From Craterostigma plantagineum (Eukaryota; Streptophyta; Magnoliopsida; Lamiales; Linderniaceae), in NCBI GenBank assembly GCA_027422505.1, contig JAPQWV010001613.1:1-64000 (forward strand): a stretch of 64,000 nucleotides of DNA. Direction: 5' to 3'. The notes beneath the pieces are model-generated. The model searched no databases and was not told the origin of the DNA. It saw only the letters and a program-made list of their open reading frames with translations. The position numbers were made by a program, and so were the translations under genes. This document shows positions 58,800 to 64,000 of this stretch, in pieces. Within the stretch, counting starts at the first letter, position 1. The number at the start of each line of letters is the position of its first letter.

Positions 58800-59165
58800 T
58801 AGAGCATCTCCAACGGGTACGTCATTGTTGTGTACGTCTTTTTACTCCAATGAGATTTTATATCTAACACTAATATCGTGTTGATTAGCAGAGATACTCT
58901 AGATGTAGAGTACACACAATTTTCAACACAAAATTGTGTCGTACTTTCAATTTATTTAGAGTTTATTTAGTAAAAATATATTAAATATATTTAAATACTT
59001 GATATTCTTATATTAATAAAAAGTTAAAATAACATTAATTTCCCGTTATTTATTTTTATTTTCGTTTTAATTTAACAAAATTATAATTAAATAATATGCT
59101 AAGTTTATAATTTAGTTAATTTTAAATATTATTATTGTAATTTATTGACATATTAATTAGTATAA
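58800..59165. mobile_element. Harbinger/Tourist-like MITE shared by both copies (B, truncated)
   Basis: Matches 17353-17700 (AGAGCATCTCCAACGGGTAC start, AT-rich interior). The right terminus seen in copy A is missing; homology stops at about 59165, the end of the duplicated block or a later junction. Confidence 0.55.
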
Positions 59166-61424
59166 TATAAATTTGACACAGAGAAAACCGTCGTCCAACA
59201 GTCAAATTCTAACATTAAACTGCTTTTACTGGCTGCGACTCAGGGGGCGTATTTACTACCAGTGGAAAACCACGGAAGTCTAGTTTCTAAAGAAATTAAT
59301 GGCACAAAATGATATGAAGGGAAGAGGAAGTAATGGCCATTTTGACTACTGAATGCCAGAACAGTCACAAGTGCCGCAATTTGGAAAGATCGTCTAGTTC
59401 TTTGGTCCTTTTTGCATTGAACTCGTTGGATATCAGTCTTTCAACATTCTCATTTAAATTTCTCTTATTTTTGCATGTATTTTCGTCTTATTGAAAGCCC
59501 CTTTTGTAATGAAGAATGGGAGATTGAATAAAAAAATATTGTTATTGAGATTTATGCTTGTCTCTTCCTACATTGAACTCTTGGTGGATTCTTTGAGTGA
59601 AGTGTTTACGTGAGTGTGCCTCGTATTACCTCTTTCTTCTCCAAAATTTCGGTGTCAACTTGGTATCAGAGCTAAGGTCGGAGATGCCGCCCGTCGAATG
59701 ACAGAAACTCCAAGGCGTGAGCGCGATCTGCGAGACATCGAACTGGACGATTTAAGAAGACAATTGCAACAACTCGAGCAGTGTCTTGCACACAGCGACT
59801 TCCGGATCGTGATGGTCAGGGTCATGATTCCGAAGGTGACTCTTCTAACGACTATAATGTTTTTTATAATGATGAATACGATAACTCAGGTAACGACTCA
59901 ATGCGGGTGGAGAGGCCGCGACGGAACAACAATCGTGGGAAATCAATCGACTTCAAAATTGATGTCCCCGACTTTGTTGTATAAAGCGATCCCGACGAGT
60001 TTCTTGATTGGCTCAACTCCGTCGAAAGGGTCCTTGAGTTTAGGGAGGTTCCAGAAGATCAGAAAGTGAAGTTTGTTGCAATTAAACTGAAGAAATATGC
60101 TTCTCTTTGATGGGAACATCTGAACACACAACGAGCTCAAGAGGGCAAATCAAGGATTAGGGTGTGGAGCAAGATGAGGAAGGAGCTCCGCAGGAGATTT
60201 TTACCGGATAATTACCGCCAAGATGCCTTTCTCAAATATCACAATTTCAGGCAAAGGGAGCTGTCTGTGGAGGATTACATAGCTGAATTTGAAAATCTTA
60301 GGATGAAATATGATGTTATGAAACCGGATGAACAGATTATTGCTCGATTTCTTGGAGGGCTTAGGTACGAAATTGGGAATGTGGTTCAATTGCAGCCATA
60401 TTGGACCTACAATGATGTGTGTAAGTTAGCTCTCAAGGTGGAGAAGCAACAAAAGGAATCAAGCCGAGTGAAAGGCCGCTTTTGCTCAAACAAGAACACT
60501 CCTCTCCATGGAGGGTCGTTTGTTGCTAAGAACACACCGGCAAATGGCACAAAGGATGATGTAGCTGCCTACAAGGGGAATACAACGAAGCCTGGTGGTT
60601 CCAATAACCAAAAAACTTGCTTCAAATACAAGGGTTTTGGGCACATTGCGTCGGATTGTCCGAATCGGAGGGTCGTAACTCTTATCGAAGAAGAAGATGA
60701 TCACAGCCCCAACGAATCAGAACCCTTATATGATGACGCTCCTGAAGCGGAGGATGAAATCACGTACGAGGATCGGGGTGAATTGTTGGTCTTACGCCGT
60801 AGCCTTAATACCAGCCATGTGGAGGAGGATGCATGGCTGCGGAACAACATCTTTCAAACAAGGTGCACTTCTCATGGTAAGGTGTGCAATGTTATCATTG
60901 TCGGAGGAAGCTGTGAAAATGTTGTATCAGCTACGATGGTGGATAAGTTAAAACTGAAGATGGAAGATCATCCTCAACCATACAAACTTTCATGGCTTCG
61001 GAAGGGTAACGAGTTAAAGGTGACCAAGAGAAATATAAGGATAAAGTATGGTGCGATGTTATTCCCATGGACGCGTGTCATTTGCTTCTTGGAGGACCTT
61101 GGCAATATGATCGAAGAACTCATCATGACGGGTTTCGGAACACTTATACCTTCGTAAAAGATGGTGAGAAGATTATTTTGGGACCTTCAAAGTTGGAGGA
61201 CAGCCCAAGCGTTCCAAAGCAGAGAGGGAACAATCTACTCCCCAAGTTGAGAAAGCGGTCAAGGAAGCGGTGCAGGCGTTTGCTTTGGTGATTTTGGAAG
61301 AGAACGACGAGAATCTTGACGTCCCACTCACGGTCCAGCGCCTTCTCAAGGAGTTTCATGATGTCGTGTCCGAAGAGATTCCATACGGACTTCCTCCGAT
61401 GCGAAGTATACAACATCAATGTTG
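59166..61424 (+). mobile_element. 3'-truncated Gypsy retrotransposon remnant
   Basis: The end of a 5' LTR (to 59657, ...GGTGTCA) is followed two bases later by the Met-type primer site TTGGTATCAGAGCT (59660-59673), then gag and protease, then the first residues of RT (VSEEIPYGLPPMR near 61370-61410), where it stops abruptly. The LTR start and everything 3' of early RT are missing. Confidence 0.85.
59684..61424 (+). pseudogene. Gypsy gag-protease with lost zinc Cys and protease Asp
   Basis: The ATG at 59684 meets a stop after five codons; gag resumes in shifted frames (DIELDDLRRQLQQLEQ near 59740, DDPDEFLDWLNSVERVL region near 59985-60030). The long frame 60162-61037 holds RRRFLPDNYRQDAFLKYHNF, the knuckle CFKYKGFGHIASDC (60618-60660; second zinc Cys is Tyr, TAC 60627-60629) and the protease block VIIVGGSCENVVSATMVDKL, where the family's catalytic Asp is Val (GTC 60900-60902). 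Then DACHLLLGGPWQYDRRTHHD in another frame (61070). Non-functional. Confidence 0.85.
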
Positions 61425-63250
61425 CAAAACTCGCTAGGCGCTAGTCGGGCGCCCGGGAGGGGCCTAGCGCCTAGGCGGACTAGGCGGGGCCTAGGCGAAT
61501 TCTATGCGGAAATTAGTCTGTTTATATGTTTTTTTTTCCAGTGCAAAGAATACTCTAACATACTTGATCCCCCACTACATTTTCTAAGGATTCCACATCA
61601 TTTCCCACAAAACAAGATCAACATTACCATGAAATATTCCAAGCATTCCCACAACATCTCGAAACAAGACCAACAAAAGTAACATCGAAATAAAGTTTAG
61701 TTTGAAAATTTAGCATCCGAAACAAAAGAAAAAGAGACCCACTGGACCAACAAACATTAATTGAAAACAAAAACAAGTTGGTCCATCATAGAAAAAAGAC
61801 ATCAACATATTGCAGCCTCGTGAAATGCCTCCAAGTTATCCTCGTTTACCTCATCCTCAGATTCGAAATCATCATCATACAATTCTCTTATCGGTCGATA
61901 TTGTGCATGTCTGACCTTATCCGCCTCTTCCTCCTCTTCCTCAATCACATCATCGTCACTAACTTCAATTCCATCGACAATCCATTCTTGTGCGGTAGTA
62001 GTAGCATCATATGAACATAAAACATCTACATCGCTTCTATCTTTTTCTCTTTTTTGTCTACTCAATAATCTTGCATTAAATTGGATACCGGCTTCATAAA
62101 CCCAATCACCAACATATTCACGCACGGACTCAGTTCTTTGTGTGAAGAGTGCTTCATTAATGTTTTGATCCCGTACCTTGCTCTTACCGGAAACCGTCGA
62201 AGTCTCCGGATTGATAGCACTAGCAAACTTATCCATGGGACCAAGAGTACGGACTGATTTCAATTGCCCAAGAGACTCTTCTAGTTGACCTTCAAGAATA
62301 TCCTCGCCATTAGAGTCGGAGCGGATATTAACTTGTGATCGCAACTCTACATTTTCCTCCTTCTTCTTTCTCCTTTTAAGTTTTGCTTCATTGATGGCAT
62401 TTCTACAGATAGCTTGATCTTCTTTTGAAGATTTCGAGCACGGAGCAACATTCCCAGTTATATGCGTTATGTGTTCTTTGATTCGGTGAATTCCTCCACT
62501 CATCATCTTCCCGCACTTGATGCATTGAACTTTATCCATGTTTCTGCCCTCAATTAACATGCCATAATCCCATCCAACGTTTTTTGAATTTTGTTTGAGA
62601 ATCGATGGAACATTGGATGGTTGAGAAATACTTCGAGAAGCTGCGCTTGAGGATGTCATCTTGAAGTCTGAAATCAAATTAGAAATGCGTATTGTTATCT
62701 TGCATAATCCATACAACATCGAAGAAGACAGTTACAACTTGGAGCTCAAAATTAGACCAATCGAAAGCATGCCTATTTAATTTCACACCTATTTCATACA
62801 AATTACAACAAATCTATTTTATACAATTCATCACAAACACAGCAATTAATTATGATTATAAAACAAATCTGGACAATTATCAGTGCACAATTTGAAGCTC
62901 TTAATAAATTAATAAAATTAAAATATATACCAGAAGGGCAGAGGTGGGCTGAGCTGAGGCGTGGCCGCGAGGGGAGCTGCGACTGGCAGAGGTGGGTTGA
63001 GGCTGGACTGAGCTGCGACGGGCTGTGGCTGGGCTGACCTGAGGCGTGGCCGCTTGAGGCTGAGGTGTGGCCGCGTGAAGAGGCGAGCTTCGACGGGCAG
63101 TGGGTTGAGGCTGGACTGAGGCTGCGATGGGTTGTGGCTGAGCTGAGGGCTGAGGCGTTACCGCGACGAGGGGAGGTGCACGGAGGCTGCGGCGAAGATC
63201 TGATGGTTTTTCTGTGTTGGCCTGTTGGGTAGTGACGACTGACGAGTATA
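61425..63250 (-). mobile_element. hAT-derived element carrying a BED zinc-finger gene
   Basis: Left end 61420-61500 has GTTGCAAAACTCGCTAGGCGC followed by palindromic CTAGGCG/CGCCTAG motifs typical of plant hAT subtermini, directly abutting the truncated Gypsy. The gene 61802-62659 reads leftward. Upstream of it, 62940-63200 is a GC-rich degenerate repeat (units such as GGCTGTGGCTGGGCTGA / GAGGCGTGGCCGC). A matching right terminus is not visible; ACGGTTACGG-type repeats begin at about 63250. Confidence 0.5.
61802..62659 (-). CDS. BED-finger protein, internally deleted hAT transposase
   Basis: A 285-codon uninterrupted frame, the longest intact one with recognisable domains here. I start at the Met of MTSSSAASRSIS (62659); the frame is open 20 codons further. 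Residues about 40-75 form a BED-type zinc finger, CIKCGKMMSGGIHRIKEHI (C-x2-C, H-x4-H), a DNA-binding domain of hAT transposases. GPMDKFASAINPE (about 140) and ESVREYVGDWVYEAGIQFNA (about 175) match the lead-in to the transposase core. Then it jumps to an acidic C-terminal tail (IEVSDDDVIEEEEEEAD, ESEDEVNEDNLEAF). The RNase-H-like catalytic domain and hAT dimerisation domain are missing. It could bind DNA but not transpose. Expression unknown. Confidence 0.7.
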   Translation of the reverse strand: MTSSSAASRSISQPSNVPSILKQNSKNVGWDYGMLIEGRNMDKVQCIKCGKMMSGGIHRIKEHITHITGNVAPCSKSSKEDQAICRNAINEAKLKRRKKKEENVELRSQVNIRSDSNGEDILEGQLEESLGQLKSVRTLGPMDKFASAINPETSTVSGKSKVRDQNINEALFTQRTESVREYVGDWVYEAGIQFNARLLSRQKREKDRSDVDVLCSYDATTTAQEWIVDGIEVSDDDVIEEEEEEADKVRHAQYRPIRELYDDDFESEDEVNEDNLEAFHEAAIC

Positions 63251-64000
63251 CGTGTTCATACGGTTACGGTTACGGCTCACGGTTATGAACCGCCGATTTA
63301 CGGTTAATAAAAACGTCTAACCTTAACCGAACCGTGGTAATCACGGTTACGGTTACGGTTTTGAACCGGCCAAGCCGGTTACGGTTACGGTTTTGAACCG
63401 CCGGTTTACGGTTTTTTTTTATAGTTCTTTTTTAGATTTCTCTTTCTTTTATAGCAATTTAAATATATAGTAAAAAACTTTGATTTTTTTATATAAAATG
63501 GAAAAAAAGGGGGTCTTTACACATAAAAAAAAAAGAAATTTCCATTCCAAGTTATAATTTATATAATAACTTTCAACATTTGAAACAGAAATTACACTTT
63601 AAATAGTAAACAATATTATGATTAACATTCATTCTTCGATTAGAAAATCTTTGACGGACATTCGTCGTAGGCATTTAGTTATAAATATCATGTTTATCAC
63701 TCAATATTCGTCTACGTTTTCTAAAGTTAATATTATGATATTTGACAAAATAAAAATTAAATATGGTAAATAAATTATCATTGGATATTATGATAAGAGC
63801 AATAAAATTATATATTTAATTATTATTTAAAACACGGTTAATCGCCGGTTATAACCGCCGGTTTACGGTTCGGAAAATGAAGAACCGTAACCGAACCTTC
63901 ATACTTTACGGTTCGGTTACGGTTTGAACCGTAACCGTTGGCCACGGTTAACCGAACCGTAGACCGACGGTTCGGTTACGGTTTGGTTACGGTTTTCAAA
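63251..64000. mobile_element. ACGGTT-repeat element, runs off the window
   Basis: Starts GTGTTCATACGGTTACGGTTACGG near 63260. Dense GGTTACGGTT/AACCG repeats at 63260-63415 and again 63835-64000 flank an AT-rich non-coding middle, resembling the subterminal arrays of 32039-32839 with a different hexamer. The right terminus lies beyond the window. Confidence 0.5.

Noticed and set aside
61778..62014. Plus-strand frames opposite the BED-finger gene
   Set aside because: Shadows of the minus-strand gene; no domains.
1..64000. Bacterial-style operons, phage or defence systems
   Set aside because: Introns, LTR elements with tRNA-Met primer sites, MITEs and plant gene families all indicate a plant nuclear genome.

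Overview
This window is plant nuclear DNA, almost certainly from a flowering plant and probably a eudicot. The evidence is the set of intron-containing remnants of typical plant genes (patatin-like lipase, NudC/BOBBER-type protein, a plant-specific pyruvate-kinase-like protein, an RKD transcription factor with an RWP-RK domain, organellar ClpX) embedded in Copia and Gypsy LTR retrotransposons, Mutator-like, hAT and Harbinger-type DNA elements and poly-A retroposons. I cannot name the species. No gene in the window looks fully intact: every host gene is partial, frameshifted or split by an insertion.

Layout. 1-212 is the 3' end of a patatin-like gene. About 2,080-17,700 (copy A) and 44,700-59,165 (copy B) are two direct copies of one ancestral block of roughly 6-7 kb carrying NudC, then a pyruvate-kinase-like gene, then a conserved plant membrane protein of unknown function, then a shared MITE. 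Each copy has taken its own transposons since duplication. Copy A carries an unclassified 1.6-kb insertion and a degenerate Copia element (8598-16774) that itself holds two Mutator-like elements. Copy B carries a Harbinger MITE, two hAT MITEs and a Copia element (48779-54863). Most junctions have exact target-site duplications, so the empty copy shows the pre-insertion state.

Between the copies (17,700-44,700) lie an LTR-element remnant, a GC-rich poly-A retroposon, a decayed minus-strand Copia, a young minus-strand Copia (24789-29860, nearly identical LTRs) inserted 14 bp before the start codon of an RKD gene, a second retroposon of the same GC-rich family inside an RKD exon, a hAT-like element, and a ClpX gene whose 3' half is replaced by a 9.5-kb Tekay/Del-type Gypsy element. 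The right end (59,166-64,000) holds a Gypsy gag-protease remnant, a hAT-derived gene coding a BED zinc-finger protein on the minus strand, and the start of another repeat-rich element.

The genes do not form a pathway. The biological interest is genomic: a natural paired experiment in transposon insertion, the double disruption of an RKD gene (a family controlling egg-cell identity and, in Citrus, nucellar embryony), and a composite retroposon family with a conserved hairpin that I do not recognise.
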